From Magnolia sinica (lineage: Eukaryota; Streptophyta; Magnoliopsida; Magnoliales; Magnoliaceae), in the NCBI RefSeq assembly GCF_029962835.1, contig NC_080578.1, positions 103,085,759-103,149,758 on the forward strand: 64,000 nucleotides of DNA. Reading direction: 5' to 3'. Of this stretch, positions 34,120 to 44,982 are shown piece after piece (within the stretch, counting starts at the first letter, position 1; every line of letters starts with the position of its first letter). A model generated the notes under the pieces. It did no database searches and was not told the DNA's origin. It saw nothing but the letters and a program-made list of their open reading frames with translations. Both the position numbers and the translations under genes were made by a program.

Positions 34120-34510
34120 CTCTCTAACCGCCAGGAATATCTCCTTTACATGGGAGAGAGGCAATGGTCGAAAATGGGGCTTGCTTTCTAAATCAGCGAA
34201 ACGCGATGTTTTCAAAATCACCGATTTTGAGGGTTTCAGATTACCTCTGAATCCAACCTCCCAAACGAACCCAAATGCCTCCAAATACTCCCAAATGCCT
34301 CCGAATCCTTACTGCCAAATGACCTCTCATGCTTTCCAATGCATTTGAATTCAAAAAAGTGATTTTACTTACCTTTCAGGTATAACTTGTTTACCGCTTG
34401 AAAGATACAGACATCCAAACGAGCTCTTTCTATAATGTTTGCAGAAGATCCGGTCTCATAGTATATAGTTTCTAGATTTCAAGACTCTTCAAATCTCTTT
34501 ATCTTGGTGG

Positions 34511-34738
34511 ATGGATCCGGAGTCGGCATGCAATGCGCGGGAATCGCTAGAGCTGGCGTTCCAGATGTCAAACATCTTAGAAACAGGGCTGGATCGCCAC
34601 ACGCTTTCCATCCTAATCGCCCTCTGCAACCGAGGCTTCAATCCCGAAGCCCTTGCTGCTCTCGTCAAGGAGTTTCGTACGGATGCCCCACCACCACCAC
34701 CATCATGCCACCATTCCCTTCATCATCATTATTCCTAG
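34511..34738 (+). CDS. GIP1: MZT1/GIP1-like mitotic-spindle organizing microprotein
   Basis: 75-residue protein of the MOZART1 family, GCP3-interacting protein of the gamma-tubulin complex. In plants it helps recruit gamma-tubulin ring complexes to the nuclear envelope and microtubule-branching sites. The core is intact and highly typical: ARESLELAFQMSNILETG, then LDRHTLSILIALCNRGFNPEALAALV, then KEFR. Family members are about 70 residues. The tail (PPPPPPSCHHSLHHHYS) is proline/histidine-rich and variable in the family. ATG at 34511 starts MDPESACNARESL as expected. The CDS has no intron. A 5.5-kb LTR retrotransposon begins 83 bp after the stop, so the original 3'UTR is split. Confidence 0.92.
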   Translation: MDPESACNARESLELAFQMSNILETGLDRHTLSILIALCNRGFNPEALAALVKEFRTDAPPPPPSCHHSLHHHYS

Positions 34739-34816
34739 ATTGGTATCTCTCTCTCTCTAGATGAGATTTCTCAGTGTATTTGGATGTAACCCCAAATCGC
34801 AATTCAGTTCGATCTC

Positions 34817-34821
34817 GGCAA
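34817..34821 (+). repeat. Target-site duplication GGCAA, left copy
   Basis: Perfect match to GGCAA at 40313-40317 on the other side of the LTR element. Confidence 0.9.
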
Positions 34822-35352
34822 TGTTGTATTTTAAATTATTTTAAAATAATTTAGTGTTTCAAAATATCCTACGGATGTGTCTTTTCACTGAAAGGTTATA
34901 TCCTTTCAATTTTTGTTTTGAAAAGTTGTGTCTTTTGAAGCCTAAGGGTCGCACCACTTAGGTTTAAACCCAATAGTCACAACCCTTTGTGAAAGGGTGT
35001 CTTCACAAAGTCTATAAATAGACCTTTGATTTTAAGTTTTGATATGCATTAGCAAAATCAGGTTTCCTCTTAAAAATGTATTCAAGTATTTTCTAATTCG
35101 GGTTAAGACTACAAGTGGTTCGAGCCCGTGTACAGTGAGTGCACCGCTGGGACCGGGTCATAGTCATTGTATCCTGGAGGTCGATTGCTCTGAAAACTTG
35201 TTGCACTTGGGACGCTGTCCAAGGAGAGCAAATTCGATTTCAAGCCGAGTGACTCACGTCACGCCTCGACTTATACAAATTGATAAGTTTTTTAACTTTC
35301 TTATTTTAATTTTATATAATTTAAATAGTTTTCCAAACTTTAATTTCCAACA
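34822..35352 (+). repeat. 5' LTR of the LARD-like element
   Basis: 531 bp, TG...CA. A CTATAAATAG TATA-like motif lies near 35011-35020. Same orientation as GIP1, so transcripts reading out of GIP1 meet this LTR's polyadenylation region first. Confidence 0.92.
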
Positions 35353-38300
35353 ATCTTGAAATCGAATTTTGGTTTGGAAAACTATTTAAGAATTACAATT
35401 GCATTTATTTGGTTGGAATAGCCCAAAATGAAACCACACCAACCCGATTTGTGGGCTATAACTCATATAATCTAGAGTTGTGATATCTCATATAATGGTC
35501 AAGATCTTATAGATACTTATTATGTAAGTTCTTTGGACCACATGTACAAAAGTGAACGTATGCACCGACTAAGTAGGATATACACTGATCTTAACATCCT
35601 TGTACAATAAAGATCAACCCATATAATCTGGAACCATCATATACCATCTAATAGTTAGGATCTTATACATATTTGGTATATATATATTTTTTGGACCACC
35701 TGTGCAAATCATCTAAAAGGCTTAAAGTTATGCACTGATGCTATAGCCTGTTGATTGTTTTTATGTTTATGTCATTGACAATGCCAGTCTATCACACACA
35801 ACAAGATCAAGTCATATGTGGTGCCACACCAAGTAGGTATCCACTAATATTCACCATTTGTGTACAATAAGGATTGATCTGCGATGTATATAAAACTAGG
35901 ATATCAGGGTGGGACACAAGTATTAGGAACTTTTTCAACCACCATACATGCATAAACAAAGGAGAGTCACTTTCACATAGAATCTTTAAAATATAAATGA
36001 TGGGAACCATATGAACCAATGATGGACCTTAAATGGGAACAAAATCGCCAAATATGGAAAGACTTGAATGTCCCAATAATGAGATTTCTTGGACAATCTC
36101 ATTAAATAAATAAATAGATGAAAATGACTCAAATCCAAAGGGGTGTAAAAAGAAAGAAAAAAATCTAACTAATCAAATATCCTCAGCATGTACAACTTTC
36201 ATGTGAAATTACATTTGAAAGTTCTTTTCAGCCTGTAGTTTTTAACTCTTTTACAATATATTGTGATTTATGGTATCATAAATTTTGATATGTCTTGTTT
36301 ATGGTGGGAATTGTTAGATGAATGTTTTGGATAATCATGTTGTGGTATGGAAGTTGTTGAATATGATTTACAAGATCTTAATTTGTGCAATTATCTGCTA
36401 TTTTGATCACAACGTCTTTTGCCAATCCTATGATCCTCCAAAAGTTCTATACATGGCATGATCCAATGTTTGAGTCAAGTTGTGGCCAATATATTACATC
36501 TCCAATTATGAATTCATTTCAATCTCTAATAATAATGGTGGATGTGGTGCAAAGAGGACAATGGAAAGATGAAAAAGATATTTGTGGGTTTTTTTTTAAA
36601 AAAAAATATCGGTTAGAATCATCTATCCTAACTGCACATGGGTTTATTTTCTTGTGAGTTTGCTCTCGTAGGTAACATTTTACTACTTTAGCAGAGCACC
36701 GTCATTCATACACATGCAATCTATAATTCTATATGATATATGTCATTGGATAATCTAATCCGGGCCCAATTTTGATGATCAAAACTATTCAACTAATGTG
36801 CTAGACTATGTATAATGTATGTTACCAAAATATTCTTCCATTGGACAATCTTACATGTCCAACTTATGAACTGCAAGTGGATGGTTTACTATCTACTTTA
36901 TGATATGAGATTTTGGGAGATATTTGATGGCGACCGATGGTGGGTAGCACAAGAGTGCATGGTTTGAATCGTGAAAAATGGGGCTTATTATATTATTGGT
37001 GCTAGAACAAATATAACATATCATCTTGATCAAGTGCATGTTAAGGAGTTGATTTTTATGTGATTGATGTGCATAGAATGAATAGTTAAATTAATGTTGA
37101 TATTTAGAAAGGCACTAGAATACACAGTTACATACTAAGGTGTTACTGCACATGTTTGTAACATGAATAGTTTATTAGTGGGTTATTCTTTATATTTGTA
37201 GTGACCTAAAAATTAAGTTGTAACATGAACTAACCATTAGTATGAATAACCTTTATAATAATGAGTACACACAAGAAATAAATGAGTATACTATATTGAA
37301 CTTAATCAAATCAATGACCAAGTCTATCAAACCATGGGCCCACTTATCACTGTGTATCTATAGATAAGGCACATTATTCCTTTTGTATCATTGTATGTAT
37401 CATGTGGCCTTTAATCCATCTTATGTGGATTTATGATTGATATGTTCAAGTCTTGTATTCATGTGTTACATATACAAAATATATTGTTTCCATTATAATA
37501 TGAAACATTAAACAATGTATGACTCTTGATACATAGACACTCAGATATTGTACATATGTAGAAAAGATCTCATTTATAAAGATTTTAAATTGTGGGGGTT
37601 ATGTACTTAGATGCATTACAAGGGTCCAAAATTATAAATCCATATAAATATTATATTTGCCCATGTGGGATGATTGGGCTGGTGTATTTTTAAAATATTA
37701 TATTTTGCATGCCCAATAGATTAAAGGTCTAGATCTTGCATATATATTACTTTTACGAATATTAAGTACTTGAAACTCATTAAATGAATTACTGTCTTTC
37801 TGGAGTTTCACTTACCATGAAGCAAATGGTGACTTGAGTTTCTCAAGTTGGCTAGTAGTAAATGTGCATTAATTCAATGTTAATTCCATCCGATCATGTG
37901 CCAATCTAAGATATGTGTTAGTCAATTCATATGATAGTTCCTACGAAAGATTTTTCTTAATAGATTTATCAGGTGGGCCATAGATATATCTATTAAGGAT
38001 AAATCTGAAATTGTGGGGGTGCACTCGGATGCATAAACCACTTAACACATGGAATCCAACTTTAGTCAATATGTATTTGATAAAATTGAAGATTTGCACT
38101 AAGAAAAATATATGTTAAATGTTATGGATCAATATGCACATGTTTTACGTTGATGTGTATGTCTTTGAGACAAGGTGTCTAGAATTAAACATATTGAATG
38201 TTTTAATGATCAAATTGGTAGCCATCAAATGAATGGTAGAAAGAAAATTATTAGTGGTTTAAATTCAAAGATGATTGTTGGATCAATGAGATTTTTAGGC

Positions 38301-39781
38301 TATATTTTATCTCATTGGAGGCTAGATTTGGACATTTGAGATTGGTATTCATATAAGACTATAAGTTCATTGGATGAACTATGTTATTTTACCATCAACA
38401 AATGTATCTATTGGCCAAATTTATGCACTTATGGAGCCCATTGTTCAATCCATCGATCAAGATACTTGATAATGAACTTGAACATTTCTCCTCTATATTC
38501 AGTAGCCAAATATCCATTGATTGTATTGAATTTTAATCACTAATTGATAAATTGGCCAACCTTTCATGTGTTGAGGAATATATGATAACATAATAATGTT
38601 GCGATATGATTACATGAAAGTTATACTCTATTTTAGTTGTCATATGTCTATGCATGACAGATTACTCCAGTCTCTTTGTATTGCAGATATAATAAGGTCA
38701 ATTGACTTTACCACCAGTTAGTTGAATGGTGGGCTAGTGAAGTTGCTTGAATTGTAAGAGTACATTCAAGGATAAGAAAGTTAGTTATATTCAGAGCCGG
38801 TGATACAACAACTATCATAATAAAAGTGATGCTCAGTATCTGTTACTTAATGGAGTCATAATTATTGACTCTGTAAGGTTGGAAATGAGTTTAGTATGCT
38901 TTGGCTTAAGATATGAATAATGAAAGAGACTGCAACTGACAGTCAAAGACTTAATTGAGGAGCAAAAGGAGGAATCAGCCTTGACAGAGGCTCATTTATG
39001 AGTAGCTAGTTGGTAAGGCAATAGCTTGCCAATACGATGATCCGTAGCTGATCTGAAAGGATGATTAACCACAATGAGACTAAGACATGACCAAACTTGT
39101 ATGAGAAGAAAGCCTGATGGAACAATGACGGGTAGAGGTAAAAGGACTACGGGTCATAAATCCTCTGACCAAGTGACTATCTAAAAGATTAGTTAATGAT
39201 ACCTCGAAGGGAATGGGGCTGAGCCTAATATATGAGCTACTAGTGTTGGCAACCCAACCTATACGAGTAGAGATCCTATTAGATAGGTTCAATGGTAAAC
39301 AACAAGACACGAGGTAGACGATTGCACTAATGTAAATGAGCCCCTTCTATGGTGTACAGTGCGAGTAGCAACGCAGAAGGATGAGTTTTTAGAACTCTTA
39401 ATGAATTCATGGCCATATATTTGGTGGTGTATACAGTTGCTGCATACACTTGATGGAATTCACCTATATGGGTGTGGAGGTGGAGGCCGCTTCCTATGAG
39501 AATCTAGGCGAATTTCTAGAGCACTCATGAAATCCAGGTAATGGTGTATGGCCGAAACATACCGAACCGCAGAATTACTAGTAGCGGAAAAGTTGTGTGA
39601 GTGGCATGTACTTGCGATCTACATCAAAAGGAATCAGGTTCAAGACTATGGTGTCACCTGATTCCTGTAGACCTGTCATGTTTACTCTAATGTCGGTTCA
39701 AGTCTATGGTGACACCGGCACCATTGCACAACTCTTCCATCTTAACCCGAAATGTCAAAAATTTTGAAACATGTGGGGGAT
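35353..39781 (+). other. Non-coding interior of the LARD-like element
   Basis: AT-rich, no conserved domain. Two similar stretches, AAATTGTGGGGGTTATGTAC..TAGATGCAT (about 37588-37615) and AAATTGTGGGGGTGCACTC..GGATGCAT (about 38009-38035), resemble polypurine tracts. A short direct repeat with CTATGGTGTCACC / CTATGGTGACACC is at about 39645-39715. Confidence 0.65.
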
Positions 39782-40312
39782 TGTTGTATTTTAAATTATT
39801 TTAAAATAATTTAGTATTTCAAAATATCCTATGGATGTGTCTTTTCACTGAAAGGTTATATCCTTTCAATTTTTGTTTTGAAAAGTTGTGTCTTTTGAAG
39901 CCTAAGGGTCGCACCACTTGGGTTTAAACCCAATAGTCACAACCCTTTGTGAAAGGGTGTCTTCACAAAGTCTATAAATAGACCTTTGATTTTAAGTTTT
40001 GATATGCATTAGCAAAATCAGGTTTCCTCTTAAAAATGTATTCAAGTATTTTCTAGTTCGAGTTAAGACTACAAGTGGTTCGAGCCCGTGCATAGTGAGT
40101 GCACCGCTGGGACCGGTTCATAGTCGTTGTATCCTGGAGGTCGATTGCTCTGGAAACCTGTTGCACTTGGGACGCTGTCCAAGGGGAGCAAATTCGATTT
40201 CAAGCCGAGTGACTCACGTCATGCCTCGACTTATACAAATTGATAAGTTTTTTAACTTTCTTATTTTAATTTTATATAATTTAAATAGTTTTCCAAACTT
40301 CAATTTCCAACA
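39782..40312 (+). repeat. 3' LTR of the LARD-like element
   Basis: 531 bp, same length as the 5' LTR, followed by GGCAA at 40313-40317. Beyond it the GIP1-side sequence resumes (GGCAAAACGATCGATG...). Confidence 0.92.
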
Positions 40313-40317
40313 GGCAA

Positions 40318-40860
40318 AACGATCGATGTTACGTTTGGCGTAGAAAAGAAAAACCGTGGTGCTCTGCTGGATTCTGATTTTCGATCTTTTTCCACTAATA
40401 GGCTGTTGTTGGTTTTCCTTGAATTGGACGGAAAGGGAACCTCCTGCTGCCTGTTTGGATGCGCATGTTCATTGAGTTGTGAATTTTCATTGAATTAAGA
40501 GGATATTTGTGGAAATTAATGTATGTTTTCAAAGATTCCTAACAATAGCCCTTGAATTGCGACTGCATTCCTTCCCCAACATGACTGCAATTTAGGAAGT
40601 TTACTTTATGATGAGTTATATGATACACCTTTGCATAATCTAGATGGGTTTTCGATTTTGATGAATGGGGCCACCAGACCAGTGGTTTGTTGCTTCCCAC
40701 CTTGCATGGACTATGACTTGAAGGTCTCTTTGGTAGTACAATATAAGCCTTTTGATTTGTGGCCTACAGTATTGAAAAGAATTGAAAGATAGAGGAGAAA
40801 ACCCACAAACCCTGCTAGAAGCAAAAAAGAAAGGACCCACACCCCATAGGCCTCTACCAT
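40318..40860. other. Displaced GIP1 downstream sequence and LINE 3' UTR
   Basis: 40313 to about 40600 continues the pre-insertion sequence downstream of GIP1 and probably held its 3'UTR end. 40640-40860 reads on the minus strand as the 3' untranslated part of the LINE remnant beyond it. No gene. Confidence 0.4.
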
Positions 40861-40861
40861 C

Positions 40862-41258
40862 CATTAACACATTTCAATTGTAGACATCTCAACACAAAAG
40901 GCTTCTTGCCTGGCAAGGGAATTTGCCTCAGTGTTCACCTCCCTAAGGATGGACCCAAACAAACTCGGATGGTCCTGACAAATATTTGAGTTTCTTCTAA
41001 AATATCTACAAGTCTCCATTGGTAATCCCGACCATTGGCCCAGGCGATCGCATTAGAAGAATCGCCTCCTATAGTCGCAAGTAAGAGGTTTAGACGAGTC
41101 ACCAGCCTATCCACATTGAGAACGACAACCATTCCACTTTGTTTGAGTCAGGGATATTGACCAGGCCAAAAAATTTCGCCAAACATTTCCCATTGTATCC
41201 TGCACTAACCCACCAGCCCCTGCCAGCCTAGGATTTCTTGATGAAGTCCCAACCTACA
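40862..41258 (-). pseudogene. LINE RNase H domain remnant
   Basis: On the minus strand, pieces in more than one frame read as a plant LINE RNase H domain: GAGGLVQDTMGN, IPDSNKVE, then GGDSSNAIAWANGRDYQWRLVDILEE and a C-terminal NTEANSLARQEA. At least two frameshifts. The 5' part is missing, and the newer LINE at 41275 interrupts or abuts it. Confidence 0.65.
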
Positions 41259-41274
41259 GTAGATAGTTAAGAAG
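41259..41274 (+). repeat. 16-bp LINE target-site duplication, left copy
   Basis: GTAGATAGTTAAGAAG, identical to 43371-43386. Confidence 0.95.
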
Positions 41275-43210
41275 GAGGCCTGGGAGTTAGAAAAATAGAA
41301 GATGTTATGCAGGCTTCCCGAGTCAAGATGTGCTAGAACCTTATCGAAAGTATATCTCTATGGGCCTCTTTTTTGTCAGCAAAGTACTTCTGGAAGCTCA
41401 TCTTTAACAAAAGAGTAACAGGCTCGACTTCCTCCCCAGTCTGGGGCGAACTTCTCAAATCCTTACCCAACACTCTTCGCCACACCAAATGGCTCATTGG
41501 AGAAGCAAAAATCAGCTTCTGGATTCATAACTGGTCCGGTTGTGGGCTCCTAGCAGGTGTCATAACATCCCCCGTCCCTCACACTCTCCTATCTGCTTCT
41601 ATCAGAGACTTCAGCCCCATCTCAGGTCGCTGGAATTTCTCGGATATTTAAAGTTTCATCATTCCTTCCGCAATGCAATTTATCTCAACTTCTTCAGTGG
41701 CCTTGTCTAACCGTGCAGACAAGTTAATTTGGGACTTATCCTCGTCAGGAACATTCTCCCTCAAATCAGCTTGGAACGCTATCAGGGTCCATCAGCCAGA
41801 AATTCCATGGATTAAATGGATCTGGCATAAATTCCTACCGCCGAAAATTTCTATCTTTGCTTAGAAAACAGTCCACCACGCAATCCCTATTGATTCAGCA
41901 GTGCAGAGGTTCGGTGTCCACATTGTTTCGAGATGTGAATGCTGCAAGCAAGCTCACCCAAACCTCCCGCCACCTCCCTCCGCAGGTTTGCTTCATCCAA
42001 GCAACCACAATCTCTCTCCTCAGCGCCAAGATCTCAACCCATCCCACCTCCACCTGAGTAGTGACAGTCAGCAGCAGCAACTGCCAGGGACTATGCAAAA
42101 TCCTCCATCATCTATGCCCCATCAAAATAGTGTCAATCTTCACTATCACCCAGCAGGGGCGGAACATTCCTCTCCTCCAGCAATGGTCCATCACAACATT
42201 GTCCACCATCAGCAGCAAAACATTCTTCATCTGGCAGCCCAACACGGTTATGCAGTGGAATCCATAGATCATCTTCTCAGTTAGGGAACTATTGCTTCAA
42301 TCGTTTGGCAGCATTTCCACGTATTGTTTGGTATTTCCCAAATACCCGACCAAACCATTCTTCACCGCATCCGCCATTAGACATCAGCGACCAGCTCTCA
42401 ACCTGCTCTTCCATCCTTATCGGTCTCCTCCCAAGTTTGGTCATTTGGGAAATATGGCTGCATAGAAATTCTGCTCGGTTTGAGGGCCACAAAATGTCAG
42501 AGAAATCCATCTTCTCTAAGGTGACCTCTTAGTTAAGAGAGATTGGATCATCTATTCAGGAGGAGGATACTCGGTCCACGGCTGCCAACGTTATTCTTCA
42601 GACCTTGAATATCAAATGCCCGGCCCTAATTGCATCAGGTGGTACCCAGTTTGTCAGATGGTCCAAGCCTCTAATAGGCTGGCTGAAAATGAACACTGAT
42701 GCCTCGTCCAGAAACAACCCAGATGAAAGTGGAGGTGGAGGAGTTTGTAAAGACCACTATGGGAGACTGATCTTTGCCTTCTGCAGACAATACGGAATCG
42801 AAACTAATAAGGTGGCGGAAGCTTAGGCCATGCTTGATGACTTGTCCATCTGTTCCAAAATGGGCCTGACAAAAGTGATTGTCGAATCGGATTCCAATAT
42901 TGTAGTTAATGCGGCAAGGGATCCTCAAGCGGCCTGTCCTTGGAGTATTTAGTATAGGATGGGGGAAATTCAAGCAAAGACGACTACTCTTAATCTCATC
43001 TTCACTCACATTTTTCGAGAAGGAAATGCAGTTGCAGATGAGCTAGCTCGAATGGCCAGTGAAGGTTGCCCAGACAGAATTTTCCAAACCATTTCTGACC
43101 TTCCATGTAGTGTCCGAGGACCGCTTGTCTTGGACAAATCAGGCCTAGGTTCTTTAAGGAGCTCAAGACCAGGAGATCTTGGTTTTTCTTTTCTTCGTCT
43201 GCACAGAGGT
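41275..43210 (+). pseudogene. LINE ORF2 3' fragment: RT C-terminus, zf-RVT with Q/H/P-rich insert, RNase H
   Basis: RT C-terminus to about 41660. zf-RVT about 41680-42400: DLSSSGTFSLKSAW, IPWIKWIWHKFLPPKISIFAxK, then RCECC at about 41930. In the other LINE of this window only about 12 residues separate the CxCC motif from ESIPHIF. Here about 100 residues rich in Q, H, P and S intervene before ESIDHLL (42258-42278), in a frame (41901-42284) that stays open. RNase H about 42650-43060 with WLKMNTDASS and GGVCKDHYGRLIFAF. Stops at 41862, 42282, 42530, 42824 and about 42948. Confidence 0.8.
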
Positions 43211-43370
43211 CCATCGGGATCCAATTAATTTTGTTTTTACTTTAATCTTTTAAGGGGCTACACGATAGGAAAGGTCCGCAGTCTTTTTGTTGGGACCCTC
43301 CCGAAATCCTATAAATTTCTCTGATCAATGACACTGATGTGGCATGAGTCCACTTTACCCAAAAAAAAAA
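41275..43370 (+). mobile_element. 5'-truncated LINE with perfect target-site duplication
   Basis: GTAGATAGTTAAGAAG occurs at 41259-41274 and again at 43371-43386, right after an A10 tail. This defines a 2,096-bp insertion by target-primed reverse transcription. It begins in the LINE RT C-terminal region (GGLGVRKIEDVMQAS) and keeps the zf-RVT and RNase H parts only. Several in-frame stops show it has decayed, although the duplication is still perfect. Confidence 0.92.
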
Positions 43371-43386
43371 GTAGATAGTTAAGAAG
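43371..43386 (+). repeat. 16-bp LINE target-site duplication, right copy
   Basis: Follows the A10 tail of the LINE directly. Confidence 0.95.
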
Positions 43387-44551
43387 AGAAATACAACAAT
43401 GACCCAAAGGGTCCTAATATTGGTCATTTGGATCTTCTAGCTAGTGCATTTAGGGGCATTTTCTATTTGGCGGGATTCAACATACTAATGATCCATATTA
43501 CCCAACCATGGGCACCACTTGTCAGAATTGAAAACCCATCCATAATGCCGGCATAGTTTAGAGCAAAACTAGTTGACTCTCCCATTGAAATGAACCATCA
43601 ACTTACATAAGACAAATCAGATACTCGCTATACTAGTACTTATTAACATCTTCTTGGTAAAGCCATCTACCCTACTATCACCATTTAGATATCACTTATG
43701 TGGTTATTGTTATGAGCCAACTTATGCATGCTTTTGTACTCATCACTAAGGTTGGGTATGGGTTGGGTTTGGGCCGGGCCCAACCTAACACTTGAAACCA
43801 AGGCCCGAGCCTACCCAATCTTGGCATGGGCTTAACATTGTAACATTGTAGGCACAAAATCGAGCTCGAAAAAAATTTGTTGAGCCCAAGCTCGGGTACG
43901 ATGCGACTAGACCCAGCTTGAAAATTTGATAAAATCCTTATTTCCCGCTTAAATGTTCCTATCCATCCATTGATCTAGTGGGTCACACATGCACAAAGAA
44001 ATAGACATTTTAGAGGCATCAAACCAACAGTCTAAGTCAGGGTGGGCTAGGATGGGCCGGACTGTGTTGGGCTAAAATGATTTGAGCCTAACTTAAAAAT
44101 TGATTGGACTATTCATGTCAAGCTCAAGCCTAACACATAGACTAAGCTAGCTAGTGTGATGCAGGACAATTAACCACTTGCTTTAAAAGCTCGAACTATT
44201 AGAGTATGACAAATTTATCCATTTATCTCATAGCCTAGGCCCCACATCTCATGGATTAGGACCTCAGCCGAACCCCCCTTCGTGGGCCCCAAATCACATG
44301 GGCCGCCTACCCTGAGTGTGTCCTGGCATCCCACGGGCTACCCCACTCAAGTCCGGTGTGAAATACGCATTAATCACCCCCGGTGAGGAGTCTCGAACAT
44401 GAGACTTCCCCCGAGGACCCCAAATCACATGGGTCGCCCACCCCGAGTGTGTCCCCGCATCCCACGTGCTACCCCACTCGAGCCCGGTGTGAAAATGCCC
44501 CTGTATTATAGTGGGCCCAAGCTCGGCCAAAGCCTAGTTAGGCGTGCTACC
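43387..44551. other. Intergenic repeats between LINE and Copia element
   Basis: 43745-44140 is rich in GGGTTGGGTTTGGGCCGGGCCC and CCCAAGCTCGGG, like the MITEs above, but with unclear ends. 44283-44365 and 44414-44496 are two copies of a ~80-bp unit (CCCCAAATCACATGGG..GAGTGTGTC..GCATCCCACG..GCTACCCCACTC..GGTGTGAAA), about 131 bp apart. No gene. Confidence 0.5.
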
Positions 44552-44946
44552 TGTTAGGATCTATGAAGCTTGATCATTAGAGGTGTACTGTTCATCTAGC
44601 CAATACTTTCTCTGAGCTCGCTGAGGGTCGTAGGGTGGCAGCGCCTCCTTTCTTGGGGGTTTGGGGATGTGCCCCCGGTCTGGAGGAAAATTTCGTAATT
44701 TCATAGGATTTTTTTTAATGTAAACCCTACTTTGTTTGGTGCATTGAGAGAGAGAGAGAGCCGTCATTGTATTGAGAGTTTCTTCTTCATTTTTTTCCCT
44801 TTGAGCATAGTGGATTGGAGTGAATCCGTAGATATATTGAAAGGGAATCACGTAAATCTCCATGTTGTGGTCTGCCTCTTTTTTCTGCTTTCTATTTATT
44901 TTGAAATTGCTGTGTGTGTAGTTAAGAGAAGATCTTTCTCCCAACA
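44552..44946 (+). repeat. 5' LTR of a Copia element
   Basis: 395 bp, starting TGTTAGGATCTATG and ending TCTCCCAACA. It is placed by the primer-binding site that follows. A GAGA run is at about 44746-44760. The minus-strand frame across it (44561-44947) is chance. Confidence 0.75.
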
Positions 44947-44949
44947 ATT

Positions 44950-44962
44950 CGTATCAGAGCTC
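44950..44962 (+). other. Copia primer-binding site (initiator tRNA-Met)
   Basis: CGTATCAGAGCTC right after the LTR matches the usual Copia TGGTATCAGAGC with one or two changes. Confidence 0.7.
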
Positions 44963-44982
44963 TTGGTTTGACTAGGAGCGCA

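Larger units (their letters stand above)
34822..40312 (+). mobile_element. Complete non-autonomous LTR retrotransposon (LARD-like) in the GIP1 3' region
   Basis: 5,491 bp with two 531-bp LTRs starting TGTTGTATTTTAAA and ending TTTCCAACA, flanked by a perfect 5-bp GGCAA duplication. A polypurine-like TGTGGGGGA lies just before the 3' LTR. The 4.4-kb interior has no frame over about 90 codons and no recognisable gag, protease, RT or integrase, so it must have been moved by another element's proteins or be very decayed. By eye the LTRs differ at about 14 of 531 positions (about 2.6%). Superfamily unknown. Confidence 0.9.

Noticed and set aside
33866-34348. 160-codon frame upstream of GIP1 and its antisense partner
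   Set aside because: It spans a foldback end, an A-rich run and CT-rich leader DNA; no domain. Probably GIP1 promoter or 5'UTR.
44561-44947. 128-codon minus-strand frame
   Set aside because: It coincides exactly with the Copia LTR and is antisense to it.
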